From: CAWUKT01 sp963923035
Lineage (GTDB): Bacteria > Bacteroidota > Bacteroidia > J057 > JADKCL01
Assembly (NCBI GenBank): GCA_963923035.1
Contig: CAWUKT010000053.1
Span: 1-49,421 of the forward strand
Length of the DNA stretch: 49,421 nt
Reading direction: 5' to 3'
The notes below the pieces were generated by a model, which was not told where the DNA came from, did no database searches, and saw nothing but the letters and a program-made list of their open reading frames with translations. Position 1 is the first letter of the stretch. Each line of letters opens with the position of its first letter. Both the position numbers and the translations under genes were made by a program. Shown in pieces: positions 19,119-28,987 of the stretch.

Positions 19119-20768
19119 ATGAGACATCTGGGAACGTTTGGTTTGGCATTTCTTCTGCTCTTGGGAGGCTTTTCTGGTCTTTCTGCGCAGGCATATTGGG
19201 TCTTTTTTGAAGATAAAGGACCGGAAAAAGACTGGTACGTTTCCCATCCCGACCATTTGCTTTCTCCCCAAGGTCTCCAACGCCGCCAACAACGCGGAAT
19301 TCCGCTGGACGAACGCGATGTTCCAGTCAGCACGACTTACCTGGCTCAATTGCGCGCGGCCAACATTGAAATTCGGCATACTTCCAAGTGGCTCAACGCG
19401 GCCAGCATCGTGTCAGACCTGAGCCTCGCAGAATTGCGGGCGATCTGTCCGGCGGTGCGCGATATGCGGCCCCTGGGACGGTTCGTGCGTCACCAGGTTC
19501 CGACCGATGCCACTCCCACCCCAACGCCACCTCCTACGACCTTTGATTACGGTGCCACCCAAAACCAGATCGAAATGCTCAACGTCGATTGTCTCCACGA
19601 ACGGGGATTTGCGGGCAAGGACATTTTGGTGGCCATTTTTGATTCTGGCTTTCTGAACATGGATACCATCACGGCATTTGATTCGCTGTGGCTGAACAAC
19701 CGGGTCAAGGGCGTCTACGACTTCGTGGACAAGGACACGCTGGTATTCGAGGAAGACGGCCACGGAACGATGGTTACCTCCTGCTTTGCCGGGAACGATC
19801 CCGGCGTGTATGTGGGCTCGGGTCCCCGGGTGGACGTGTTGTTGGCCCGGACGGAGACGGTATTCGAGGAAGTGCACCAGGAAGAAGACAACTGGATGGC
19901 GGCGGTCGAATGGGCCGATTCACTCGGCGCGGACATCATTCAAAACTCGCTGGGCTATTCGCGGTTTGATCCGGGCGAAGGCGATTATACTTACGCCGAC
20001 ATGGACGGCAATACCACGATCATCAGCCGGGCGGCTGATATTGCGGCCTCGAAGGGCATTTTGGTGGTGACCAGTGCCGGGAACGAAGGCAATGGCAACT
20101 GGCACTATATCATTGCGCCTTGCGACGCGGACAGTGTCCTGTGTGTGGGGGCGGTGACGTCCTTTCAGTTTCGGTCGAGCTTTTCCTCGGTGGGGCCGTC
20201 GTCGGACGGCCAGATCAAGCCGGATGTCATGGCCCTGGGCTCTGGCGCCAGAGTGATCAACCCTTTCAACGGCGGCGTGGCCAACCAAAGCGGGACCAGT
20301 TTTGCGACGCCCTTGGTGACGGGTTTGGTGGCCTCGCTCATGGAGGCGCATCCCCTGCGCAGCAATATGGAAGTAATCCAGGCGGTACGCGAAAGCGGTG
20401 ACCGCGCAATGAGTCCCGACACGGCCTACGGCTATGGCATTCCCGATGCCTGCGTCGCCGATTCCATTTTGGCTGAGATGGATTCGCTGGCCACGAATGC
20501 TGATATTCAATTGAATCCCGACAAGTACTTCAACTTTTACCCGAATCCCGTTCAGGACCAGCTTGTCATTGAGGTGCAGAGCCTGACCAGTCCCGTTGAG
20601 CGCGTTTCAATGTACGCCGTGGACGGCACGCTCATTTCTTCATTTGCTCCTCAGGAAGATGATGACCGTTGGATCCTCGAAACCAGCCACCTTTCGCCCG
20701 GAATTTATCTTTTGAAGCTCCATCTATTCGGAAATCCTTTTGTTTCGCATAGATTTGTAAAGCAATAA
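19119..20768 (+). CDS. Secreted subtilisin-like (S8) serine protease with T9SS sorting domain
   Basis: A 549-residue protein with a signal peptide (GLAFLLLLGGFSGLSAQA), a propeptide-like region to about residue 120, and a short proline/threonine linker (TPTPTPPP). The S8 catalytic domain has the complete triad: Asp175 in AIFDSGF, His215 in DGHGTMV and Ser394 in SGTSFATPL, with oxyanion Asn322 in SAGNEG. The tail (FYPNPVQDQLVIEV ... LSPGIYLLKLHLFG) is a T9SS type A sorting domain. It should therefore act outside the cell or on its surface, in nutrient degradation or processing of surface proteins. It follows the porZ-like pair on the same strand but has its own intergenic gap of 140 bp. Confidence 0.93.
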   Translation: MRHLGTFGLAFLLLLGGFSGLSAQAYWVFFEDKGPEKDWYVSHPDHLLSPQGLQRRQQRGIPLDERDVPVSTTYLAQLRAANIEIRHTSKWLNAASIVSDLSLAELRAICPAVRDMRPLGRFVRHQVPTDATPTPTPPPTTFDYGATQNQIEMLNVDCLHERGFAGKDILVAIFDSGFLNMDTITAFDSLWLNNRVKGVYDFVDKDTLVFEEDGHGTMVTSCFAGNDPGVYVGSGPRVDVLLARTETVFEEVHQEEDNWMAAVEWADSLGADIIQNSLGYSRFDPGEGDYTYADMDGNTTIISRAADIAASKGILVVTSAGNEGNGNWHYIIAPCDADSVLCVGAVTSFQFRSSFSSVGPSSDGQIKPDVMALGSGARVINPFNGGVANQSGTSFATPLVTGLVASLMEAHPLRSNMEVIQAVRESGDRAMSPDTAYGYGIPDACVADSILAEMDSLATNADIQLNPDKYFNFYPNPVQDQLVIEVQSLTSPVERVSMYAVDGTLISSFAPQEDDDRWILETSHLSPGIYLLKLHLFGNPFVSHRFVKQ

Positions 20769-20801
20769 AGCGTTTTCCATCAATGAATTACCCTGTGTAC
20801 C

Positions 20802-21578
20802 GTGAGCTTTTTCAGTGAATTTGGCGAAGGACTGAGTTCCTACGGCCGGGCGCACCGCGCCATTATCGAATACAAACTTTCCCGTTATCTGGTCCTTCCG
20901 GCGATCATTTCCCTGGCCTATGCCGTGGGATATTTCGTCCTGTTCTTCGCTTTGGGCAGCCAAATCGAGGTGGGCGGAGATTTGCCGTGGTACATTTCAT
21001 GGATGGGCGGGGCGCTGGATTGGCTGCTGCGGGTTGGTTTCTGGATCCTGATGGCCTGGCTGTTCTGGCTGACCTATAAATTTGCCATTCAAACGCTCTT
21101 GTCGCCGGTTTTGGGGGCATTGAGTGAGAATTTGGAACGGAAAATGCGGGGTCGGGAGCCGGTGGAAATGGGGTGGCAAGATTATATCCAGGACATGATC
21201 CGGGCCCTGAAATTGTCGCTTCGGAACCTCTTCATGGAATTGCTGCTGACCCTGGTGGCCGGTTGGATTCCGATTGTGGGGGTGATTTTTGTCTTTCTGA
21301 TTTCGGCCTTTTATACCGGGTTCGGATTCATGGACTTTGTGTTGGAAAGAAAACGGTATACCATTTCGGAGAGTGTGCGGTTCGCGCGGAAGCACAGCGG
21401 CCTGTGTACGGGCATTGGTGTCGTGGCGAACCTGTCCCTCCTGATTCCCATCTTCGGCTGGATGATCATGCCGAGCTATTCGACGGCGGCCGCCACCTTG
21501 GAAACAATGGATGAACTGGAAGAGTTAAAGACGGGAAACAGTGGCGGTGGCACGGGCGATCCTTTTGCCCGGGTATAG
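20802..21578 (+). CDS. EI24/CysZ-type integral membrane protein
   Basis: A 258-residue protein with a GTG start. Membrane segments are seen at about residues 30-52, 72-95, 145-175 and 205-225. The order and the N-terminal FFSEFGEGLSSYGRA and LLSPVLGALSENLE segments match the EI24 domain family, whose best known bacterial member is the sulfate transporter CysZ. The Bacteroidota members are not shown to transport sulfate and no cysteine biosynthesis gene is nearby, so the substrate is left open. The start codon cannot be the ATG at 20783, which is in another frame. Confidence 0.8.
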   Translation: MSFFSEFGEGLSSYGRAHRAIIEYKLSRYLVLPAIISLAYAVGYFVLFFALGSQIEVGGDLPWYISWMGGALDWLLRVGFWILMAWLFWLTYKFAIQTLLSPVLGALSENLERKMRGREPVEMGWQDYIQDMIRALKLSLRNLFMELLLTLVAGWIPIVGVIFVFLISAFYTGFGFMDFVLERKRYTISESVRFARKHSGLCTGIGVVANLSLLIPIFGWMIMPSYSTAAATLETMDELEELKTGNSGGGTGDPFARV

Positions 21579-21590
21579 ACAATCTTTTAC

Positions 21591-23084
21591 ATGACGAATC
21601 AACAAGAGACGGACGGCGCCGAAATCGCCGAACGGATGGAAATGCTATTGCTGTCGGCAGATGCGGACAGTGTCCTGTTGGGCCTGGAACTGGCCATGAA
21701 TCCGGCCATCGCCCGGGGCCAGTTGACTTTGGTGCTGGCGCTGTACCTGTTTCACCGCTCGGCGCGGGTGCAGGAACTGGGCGGGCGGGTCTTCGCCCAC
21801 CTCGCCGGACCCGGTTTGCGGGACCATGTGGCCCGCAATTGGGAGCCGACGCACCTGAAAGGCCATCCCGATGTCTATTACAATGCGATCAAAGCGGTCG
21901 GGCAACATCCCGACCTCGAAGAGAACCGCCTCATCAAATTGGCGGTGCGCCTGCGACGACGGGCGCCCGAGACCGTCGCCCAGCATTTTCCCCAGGCCTT
22001 CCTGGAATGGGCGCGCATCTACGTTGTCAACGACGAATTTCTCCCGCTGAGCGGGTACCGGTTTCCCTATTTGCCCGGCTCCCTCGCTGAATTGTCCTTT
22101 CTCCGCGTCCTCGAAGCCAACAACTGCGGCCTCCGCCGTTTGCCCCAATCCCTTACGGCCCTCCTTGACCTCCAAATCCTGGACGTCTCCGACAACCTTC
22201 TCCGCGAACTGCCCGATTTTCTGGCCGATCTTCCCCAATTGGAGCAAATCAAGTGGGGCGGCAATCCGGTGCGGCATTTTCCCCCGGTCCTCGCCCGCAT
22301 GCCCCGTTTGAAAAGCCTGGAACTGGACCTGCGGCACCTGCGGAGCCTGGAAGGATTGGAAACCTGCCAACAGGTGGAATGGCTGAAAATGAAGTACGGG
22401 CGCATGGAGACGTTGCCGGAGGAGGTGATGAAATTGAAAAGGCTCCAGGGATTGACGGCGCGGAAGGCAGGGTTGAAGACATTGCCCGATTCGATGGTGG
22501 ATCTGAAGCGACTGGAAGACCTGGATCTGGAGGAAAACAGCTTTGCCGAAATGCCTTCAGTATTGGGTGAGCTGACAAGTCTTCAGTTCTTGAGCCTGGG
22601 CGAAGTGCGCTCGATTGGGTCGGTGGAGAAATTGGCGAAGCTGAATAAACTGAGTCGCCTGACGATGGCTCCGATGTTCAAAGAATGGCCGGCTGGTTGG
22701 TGTATGCTGCCACGCTTGCGGACCTTGCGGCTTAAGGATGGTCGCCTCGAATCCTTGCCCCTCGCTTTTTCCCAGCTGATCGAACTCCATTCCCTTGACC
22801 TTAGCAATAACCGTTTCACGGAGTTCCCGGAGGCATTGCAACACGTCGATTTGATGGACCTGAACCTCCACGGAAACCGAATTTCCCAGGTTCCGGATTT
22901 CATCCAGGACATGACTTCCCTGTCGGTCCTTGACCTTTCGCATAACCCTCTCAAAGAGTTGCCCGAGGCCATTTTCAACATGAAACGCCTGGTGCGCCTC
23001 GAGTTGCAGAATACCCAGTTGCCATTGGCGCAGATCAAGCGCCTGACGGAGGAGCTGCCGAATACGCGGGTTCGCTTTTCGTGA
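21591..23084 (+). CDS. Leucine-rich repeat protein
   Basis: A 497-residue cytoplasmic protein (no signal peptide). Residues 1-140 are predicted helical and unlike any family I recognise. From about residue 160 to the end there are 23-residue leucine-rich repeats of the form LxxLPxxLxxLxxLxxLxLxxN, for example LQILDVSDNLLRELPDFL and LHSLDLSNNRFTEFPEAL. Such repeats make curved protein-binding surfaces. The gene starts 13 bp after the EI24 gene and is 51 bp ahead of the glycosyltransferase gene, so the three may be co-transcribed. The partner is unknown. Confidence 0.88.
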   Translation: MTNQQETDGAEIAERMEMLLLSADADSVLLGLELAMNPAIARGQLTLVLALYLFHRSARVQELGGRVFAHLAGPGLRDHVARNWEPTHLKGHPDVYYNAIKAVGQHPDLEENRLIKLAVRLRRRAPETVAQHFPQAFLEWARIYVVNDEFLPLSGYRFPYLPGSLAELSFLRVLEANNCGLRRLPQSLTALLDLQILDVSDNLLRELPDFLADLPQLEQIKWGGNPVRHFPPVLARMPRLKSLELDLRHLRSLEGLETCQQVEWLKMKYGRMETLPEEVMKLKRLQGLTARKAGLKTLPDSMVDLKRLEDLDLEENSFAEMPSVLGELTSLQFLSLGEVRSIGSVEKLAKLNKLSRLTMAPMFKEWPAGWCMLPRLRTLRLKDGRLESLPLAFSQLIELHSLDLSNNRFTEFPEALQHVDLMDLNLHGNRISQVPDFIQDMTSLSVLDLSHNPLKELPEAIFNMKRLVRLELQNTQLPLAQIKRLTEELPNTRVRFS

Positions 23085-23135
23085 TTTGGCGGGGTTGAAA
23101 CGGCTGCTTAACTTCGCGGAGCATTTGATCGGTCT

Positions 23136-24797
23136 ATGTCACGTTCCCTCCTCATGCGATTGATTCCCTGGTGTGTGCTCCTGCTGGCGTACATCGCGGG
23201 GATGTTGGTGGACATCATGGAAATTGATGCGACGCAGTACGCGGTGATGGCGCGGGACATGCTCGAATCGGGCGATTGGCTGCATTTGACGGACCGGGGC
23301 GAGGATTATCTGGACAAGCCACCGCTCGTGTTTTGGGCGTCGGCGGCGAGTTTTGGGTTGTTTGGGGTGAATACGTTTGCGTATAAGTTGCCCTCAGTGC
23401 TGTTTGCGCTGCTGGGCGTATGGTCGACGGGCCGCCTGGCGCGTCGCCTGTACGATCCGATGGTCGGCTTCTGGGCGGCGTTGATTTTGGCGTCGACGCA
23501 GGGCGTATTTGTGATGAACAACGACGTGAAGACGGACATGTTCCTGATCGGGGCGGTGGCGTTTTCGCTGTGGATGCTGGTGGCCTATATGGCAGACCAA
23601 AAGTGGTGGCAGCTCGTGTTGGGCTTTGTGGGGATTGGCGTGGCGATGCTGGCCAAGGGGCCCTTGGGGCTGGTGATTCCGGCGTTGGCGTTGGGTGGTC
23701 ATTTGCTGCTGCGGAGGGATTGGAAAAACCTATTCCGGTGGGAATGGCTGGTCGGATTGGTCATTGTGGGGATTGTGGTTCTGCCATTTTGCATTGGGTT
23801 GCACCAGCAATTTGGGCCGCGGGGCGTTCGCTTTTTTCTGTGGACCCAGAGTTTTGGCCGGGTGACGGGAGAAAGTGAGTGGGCCAATGATGCGTCGCCT
23901 TTTTTCCTGATCCACACCTTTGGTTGGGCCTTTCTGCCGTGGACTTTCCTGGCGGTGGTGGCATTGGCGCGGGAACTCCGGCGCCTCGGCCAACGTTTGT
24001 TTCGACTCCCCAACGTTGAAGAAGGCCTGACGGTGAGCGGCTTCGTGCTGATTTTCATTGCCTTTTCATTGTCCCGCTTCAAACTCCCCCATTATATCTT
24101 CGCGACTTTTCCCTTTGCGGCCATTTTCACCGCCCGATACCTCACCCAGCTCATCGACCAACCCCTGAAGCGCCGTTGGAGTACCGTTTTTCAGGGCCTT
24201 CACCTGGGATTTTTCATTTTGGGTCTCGCTGTGGTCCTGTTCCTGGTCTTTTGGGCCTTCCCGGGTCCTCCGTGGTGGTTCTGGGTGGTGTCTGCGCTCG
24301 GGACAATGGGGATTCTGGCGGGCTTTTTCCTGGAAAAAGAACCTCTCTGGAAGCATTTATTGCCGGCGGTCATCGGTTTTGCATTCCTCAATCTCCTCGT
24401 CAACAGCTACCTCTATCCGCAGTTGCTGTCTTACCAATCTCCGGCCATTGCCGGGAAGTATATTACCGAGCAAGGCATTCCGCCGGAGCGGGTCCGACCA
24501 ATTTATTGCGCGGGTCGGGCCATGGATTTTTACGGGGGTGAAGTGATGCAGGGCCTGGGGACGCCCGCCGATATTGCGCGGGAAGGTTGGTTGAAGCGAA
24601 ATGGTCCGCCGCTGTGGATTTATACGAATGAGGAGGGGAAAAAGCAGCTGGAAGGGGCACGGGAAAATTATCGCTTGGTTGTGGAGCAGGAGTATGAGGA
24701 TTTTCGGGTGGGAAAATTGAGCTTGCCGTTCCTGAATCCCGAATTGCGACCCAAAACGATTGACCAACGCTACCTGATCCGCGTCGAGCTTCCCTGA
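23136..24797 (+). CDS. GT39/ArnT-type membrane glycosyltransferase
   Basis: A 553-residue, polytopic protein with about ten hydrophobic segments. The N-terminal periplasmic loop has the family signature: an acidic residue after the first membrane segment (MEIDATQYAVMARDML), GDWLHLTDRGEDYLDKPPL, then W. ArnT and related GT-C enzymes transfer a sugar from a polyprenyl-phosphate donor to lipid A, protein or glycan on the periplasmic face of the inner membrane. The acceptor here is not known. The soluble C-terminal part (from about residue 430) fits the family. Start chosen at ATG 23136. Confidence 0.87.
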   Translation: MSRSLLMRLIPWCVLLLAYIAGMLVDIMEIDATQYAVMARDMLESGDWLHLTDRGEDYLDKPPLVFWASAASFGLFGVNTFAYKLPSVLFALLGVWSTGRLARRLYDPMVGFWAALILASTQGVFVMNNDVKTDMFLIGAVAFSLWMLVAYMADQKWWQLVLGFVGIGVAMLAKGPLGLVIPALALGGHLLLRRDWKNLFRWEWLVGLVIVGIVVLPFCIGLHQQFGPRGVRFFLWTQSFGRVTGESEWANDASPFFLIHTFGWAFLPWTFLAVVALARELRRLGQRLFRLPNVEEGLTVSGFVLIFIAFSLSRFKLPHYIFATFPFAAIFTARYLTQLIDQPLKRRWSTVFQGLHLGFFILGLAVVLFLVFWAFPGPPWWFWVVSALGTMGILAGFFLEKEPLWKHLLPAVIGFAFLNLLVNSYLYPQLLSYQSPAIAGKYITEQGIPPERVRPIYCAGRAMDFYGGEVMQGLGTPADIAREGWLKRNGPPLWIYTNEEGKKQLEGARENYRLVVEQEYEDFRVGKLSLPFLNPELRPKTIDQRYLIRVELP

Positions 24798-24822
24798 ACC
24801 GATTTTCTTACCTTGTGACTCC

Positions 24823-27800
24823 ATGCACGCGGCCCTCCATCAATACAAGCTCCGCCTGACTAACCTGAGCCAATCGAATCGTTCGCTCAAGCTCGCGAAA
24901 TTGTCCCCGGCGCGGGACCTCGACCTCACCGAGACGAGTTTTGCAAACAACCTTTCCCCGGCCGAGATCCTCACGCGCGTGGTTGCGGGCCGCAAAGTGA
25001 CCCTTGTCAAGGCCCTTTCCGCTCACCATGAACCCACCAATGTACTGGACCGCCGTCTCAACCGGATTTTTCGGGAGGTGCGGACCATCCACGAAGAGAC
25101 CGGAACCTACGACCTCTTTGTTGGATACCCGTTTGTTGAAGGGCGTTTCCTGGACGGTTCCGTGGCGCGTTGTCCGGTGCTGTTGTTCCCCGTGCGCCTG
25201 GTCCGCAACCTGAGCCGCTCCCCCCGCTGGCAGCTGGAAGTGCCTGAGGGAGAACCCATCGTATTCAACAATACCTTTTTCCTCGCCTACGAGAAATTCC
25301 AGCAGATTCGCCTGGAACGCTCGTTTTGGGAGGCCGAAGTCGAGCACGCCAATGACCTTCAGGAACTCCTCAATGGCCTGTACGCCTTTTTCAAGGAGCA
25401 CGAATTGGCCCTGCACTTCGATTCGGAGCTGTTCCAATTTCAGGTCAAGCCTTTCCCAAATAAGACCAAGGCTGAATTGGAAAGTATCCCGCTGGGCAAG
25501 CTAAAATTTCATTCCCACGCCGTTCTGGGCATTTTTCCGCAGTCAGACAGTGCCTTGCTCAAGGATTATGAAGTCTTGGAAGAGCAAGCGGAGCAATTTC
25601 GGCTGGATGAGTTGTTTGCGCCGAAGGTTCCCGGGATGCCCCGACAGAAGTATATCCCCGAGGCGGAGCGGTTTTTTGTGACGCCGGTGGACCAAAGTCA
25701 GGAAGAGGCCCTATTGGCGGTGAAAAATGGGGCGTCGATTGTGCTGCACGGGCCGCCCGGGACCGGCAAATCGCAGGTGATCATCAATTTGGTGGCGGAT
25801 GCAATGGCCCGCGGTCAGCGGGTGCTGGTCTGCTCCCAGAAACGGGCCGCCTTGGATGTGGTCTACCAACGCCTGGAGCAGCTGGGTTTGGGGCGTTTTG
25901 CGGCGCTCGTCCACGATTACCGGGGGGATCGGACCCGGATTTTTGCCAAGATTCGGCAGCAATTGGACGACTTGACGGCCTTCGAAGAAGAATCCCGCGA
26001 CCTCAACCTGGCGAAATGGGAGCGGGATTTTCGGAACCACGCCCGCCAGATCGACGAGCACACCCGCTTTTTCGACCAACTCCATACAGCCTTAGTCTCA
26101 GACGAACCGTACGGCATTTCTCCCCACCATCTGTACCAGATGGTTTTGCCTGACAGACAAGAGTTACCCATTCAAGACCTCACTGATCGCTTTAATGCTG
26201 AAAGCCTGGACCAATTGCTGCGTCGGATTCGGGATGTGTTGGCTTACCAGGAGTTTTTTGCGGCGGATTACCCCTTGCGGAATCGCCTGCCGATGTACCG
26301 GATGAAGTCGACGGATCAAAAACGCCTGAAAAACCACCTTCAGGCATTGGCGGGAGACTTCCACGATCTTTGGAAACTGATTGATGCCACTTCAGTTTCC
26401 TTTGATCATGACATGCAAGAGCTGGAACGACGAACCGATGTTTATGAGGATTGGGCGAAGAAATTCGAGGTGCCGAAACTGAGGCAAGGTTGGATTGATT
26501 TTTATGCCCAGGAGCTACAAGTCTCATACATCCGCCGGAAGTTGGACAGCTTGGAGAATATCTTCCGGGAAATGGCCCGCTTCGAATGGCTGCAAGGCTT
26601 TCAAATGACCTTGTTCCATGACCTGTCGGAACACGTTGCCAACTACCGGACGCTCCACAAGAAGGGCGGGCGGTTGCTGTCACTCAAGTACCTGCGCGCA
26701 AAATGGTACCTGAATGCCTTGCTGAAGGACAAAGATGCCAAGGTCAACCGGAGGAATTTCAAAGAAATTTGGGCGGAATTTCGGGTATTGGAGCGGCTGA
26801 TGAAGCATGCCGAATCGCTGGAAGGGGAGTATTTTTTCGAAGATCTGCCCTTGACCGATCGCCCGGGAGCATTGTTGGGATGGGTGTCGGAAAAACGGAA
26901 GCAGCTCCAGATGATCCAGGAAGAGAGGAAGATTCGGTTTTGGACGGGATTGAAGCCGAAAGTGGAAGCAGGAGAAAGAAGATTGCGCGAAAATCAACAT
27001 GAACAGTTTCGGGAGCGGCTTCTTGCCTTGAAGAGCTATTTGGGTCTGCGGAGAATAATGGAGCAGGGTTGGAAGTCCTGGCTGCATGCCCGTCAGATTG
27101 AAACACTTCGGAAATTTACTGAAGGCCGTGGCGACCTGGACAGCGTTGTGGGCCCCTGGCAAACAGCCTTGGAACGAGACTTTGTCGAGTTGCAGCAACT
27201 GGACGGATTGCTGGCCGAAATGACCGTCGACGAGCGCATGGTGGTGGAGCGTTTGACCGATCAAATCGGACTAGTCGAAGATGTAGACGGTTTCATCAAA
27301 CACCTAAAAGACAATATTCTAAGGGCGTGGATCGAAAGTATTGAGTTAAACCACCCTGAATTGTTGGAGGTCAGCTCGAGGAGAATGCCAGGGCGACGGG
27401 AAGATTTCCGGATCAAGGTCCGGGAGCGGCAGGACAAGGTCGTCCGCCTGATCCTGCGGCAGTTGAAGGAGGCGGTGGCGGTCAACCAGGAGTACAACCG
27501 CCTCGGAAACCCGGTCACCTACCGGGAAATCAGCCACCAGGTCCGCAAAAAGCGGCTCCTGTGGTCGGTGCGGCGGCTCGTCCGCGAGTTTTGGGAGGAG
27601 AGCCTCGGCAAATTATTGCCCTGCTGGTTGGCCTCGCCCGAGTCCACCGCGGCAATTTTCCCCATGGCGCCCGATTTCTTCGACCTGGTCATCTTCGACG
27701 AGGCTTCGCAGTGCTACGTGGAACGGGCGCTGCCCGTCATGTTGCGCGGCCGTCAGTGTGTGATTGCGGGGGATGACCAACAGCTCCCACCATTTGACCT

Positions 27801-28971
27801 CTACAAGGTCAAGGTGGACGAAAACGAAGCCGAAATCGAATCGGTCGGCGTCGCGCTGGAAGTCGAAAGCGCCCTGGACCTCGCCCGGAACATTTTTTCC
27901 GACCAACACCTCAATTGGCACTACCGCTCTCAGGAAGAGGAGCTCATCAATTTTTCCAACTACGCATTTTACAAGGGCCGCCTCAAGGTCATTCCCCCCG
28001 CCCGCCATTCGGAAGGTCCGCCCATTGAGTTCATTCCTGTTGCCGGCCAGTGGGCCAACAATTCCAATGTGGCCGAGGCACAGAAGGTCGTCGAATTGGT
28101 CGAAAAGTTAATTCAGGCACTTGAAAGACAATCGATTGGAATCGTTACCTTCAACTATCACCAGAGAGAGTTGATTGCGGATTTGTTGGAGGCGCGAATG
28201 GTCCAGGTCGAACGCGAAGGTCGGAATGAGTTGGCCGCAGCTTATGTGAATGCCTTGGGCCGAGGCAAGGACCAGCAGCCGGGAATCTTTGTGAAGAACA
28301 TTGAAAATGTCCAGGGCGATGAACGGGACATCATCATCTTTTCGGTCGCGTACGCCCGCAACGAAGCGGGTCGGTTGGTCACCCATTTTGGCTTGCTGAG
28401 TCAGCGCGGGGGCGAAAACCGCCTCAACGTGGGGGTGACCCGAGCCCGCCAAAAAATCTACGTGCTGGCCAGTTTTGCGCCGTCTGAGCTCGACGTCTCC
28501 ACGGCGAAGCACGCTGGTCCGCGTCTCTTCAAGAAATACTTGAGGTACGCCCAGGCTGTGAGTGCGCAGCAACCCGAGGTCGTGGCCGGAATCTTGAAGG
28601 GGTTGCAGAGTGGAGAGATGCCATCTGAGCGGCCGTTTTCGGACGACGGGACATTTCAGCTCAAGACCCAATTGGCGGAACGATTGCGGAAAGAGGGTTT
28701 GGAAGTGGTAGAGGACGTGGGCGAAACGGGCTATCGGGTCGATTTGGCCATTGTGGGTCCGCAGGGGACGTACCGCTTGGGGATTGAATTGGAAGGGCCG
28801 AATTATTTCAGTGGGCGCTCATCCAAGGAGCGGGAAGTGTACCGGCTGGGTCTGTTGGAGGTGCGGGGCTGGAAAATTGTGCGGGTGTGGGCGCGGACGC
28901 TGTTGATGGGCGAGAAGGCCTGGCAGGACGTGGTGAATCGAATTGTGGGGCTTGTGACGGACGATGGCTAA
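24823..28971 (+). CDS. SF1 helicase fused to a restriction-endonuclease-like domain
   Basis: A 1382-residue protein. Residues 1-230 resemble the DUF4011-type N-terminal region of COG1112 helicases. The helicase motor has Walker A GPPGTGKS (310-317) and motif II DEASQ (959-963). Later motifs include GDDQQLPP, NWHYRSQEEELINF, NVQGDERDIIIFS and NVGVTRARQ. A long, helical, charged insert (about 380-900) separates Walker A from motif II. The last ~110 residues look like a Vsr/MTES_1575-type PD-(D/E)xK nuclease: Asp1307 (VDLAIVG), Glu1322 and Glu1324 in GIELEGPNYF, then GWKIVRVWA. Such helicase-nuclease fusions recur in antiphage defence, but defence is inferred here. The gene stands alone, downstream of a glycosyltransferase and next to an AT-rich gap. 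Confidence 0.9.
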   Translation: MHAALHQYKLRLTNLSQSNRSLKLAKLSPARDLDLTETSFANNLSPAEILTRVVAGRKVTLVKALSAHHEPTNVLDRRLNRIFREVRTIHEETGTYDLFVGYPFVEGRFLDGSVARCPVLLFPVRLVRNLSRSPRWQLEVPEGEPIVFNNTFFLAYEKFQQIRLERSFWEAEVEHANDLQELLNGLYAFFKEHELALHFDSELFQFQVKPFPNKTKAELESIPLGKLKFHSHAVLGIFPQSDSALLKDYEVLEEQAEQFRLDELFAPKVPGMPRQKYIPEAERFFVTPVDQSQEEALLAVKNGASIVLHGPPGTGKSQVIINLVADAMARGQRVLVCSQKRAALDVVYQRLEQLGLGRFAALVHDYRGDRTRIFAKIRQQLDDLTAFEEESRDLNLAKWERDFRNHARQIDEHTRFFDQLHTALVSDEPYGISPHHLYQMVLPDRQELPIQDLTDRFNAESLDQLLRRIRDVLAYQEFFAADYPLRNRLPMYRMKSTDQKRLKNHLQALAGDFHDLWKLIDATSVSFDHDMQELERRTDVYEDWAKKFEVPKLRQGWIDFYAQELQVSYIRRKLDSLENIFREMARFEWLQGFQMTLFHDLSEHVANYRTLHKKGGRLLSLKYLRAKWYLNALLKDKDAKVNRRNFKEIWAEFRVLERLMKHAESLEGEYFFEDLPLTDRPGALLGWVSEKRKQLQMIQEERKIRFWTGLKPKVEAGERRLRENQHEQFRERLLALKSYLGLRRIMEQGWKSWLHARQIETLRKFTEGRGDLDSVVGPWQTALERDFVELQQLDGLLAEMTVDERMVVERLTDQIGLVEDVDGFIKHLKDNILRAWIESIELNHPELLEVSSRRMPGRREDFRIKVRERQDKVVRLILRQLKEAVAVNQEYNRLGNPVTYREISHQVRKKRLLWSVRRLVREFWEESLGKLLPCWLASPESTAAIFPMAPDFFDLVIFDEASQCYVERALPVMLRGRQCVIAGDDQQLPPFDLYKVKVDENEAEIESVGVALEVESALDLARNIFSDQHLNWHYRSQEEELINFSNYAFYKGRLKVIPPARHSEGPPIEFIPVAGQWANNSNVAEAQKVVELVEKLIQALERQSIGIVTFNYHQRELIADLLEARMVQVEREGRNELAAAYVNALGRGKDQQPGIFVKNIENVQGDERDIIIFSVAYARNEAGRLVTHFGLLSQRGGENRLNVGVTRARQKIYVLASFAPSELDVSTAKHAGPRLFKKYLRYAQAVSAQQPEVVAGILKGLQSGEMPSERPFSDDGTFQLKTQLAERLRKEGLEVVEDVGETGYRVDLAIVGPQGTYRLGIELEGPNYFSGRSSKEREVYRLGLLEVRGWKIVRVWARTLLMGEKAWQDVVNRIVGLVTDDG

Positions 28972-28987
28972 AGGGGCGATAGGGGAT

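Noticed and set aside
20750..20757. TAGATTTG as a promoter -7 element for the EI24 gene
   Set aside because: It matches TAnnTTTG but lies inside the end of the subtilisin gene and no TTG is found at 17-23 nt upstream.
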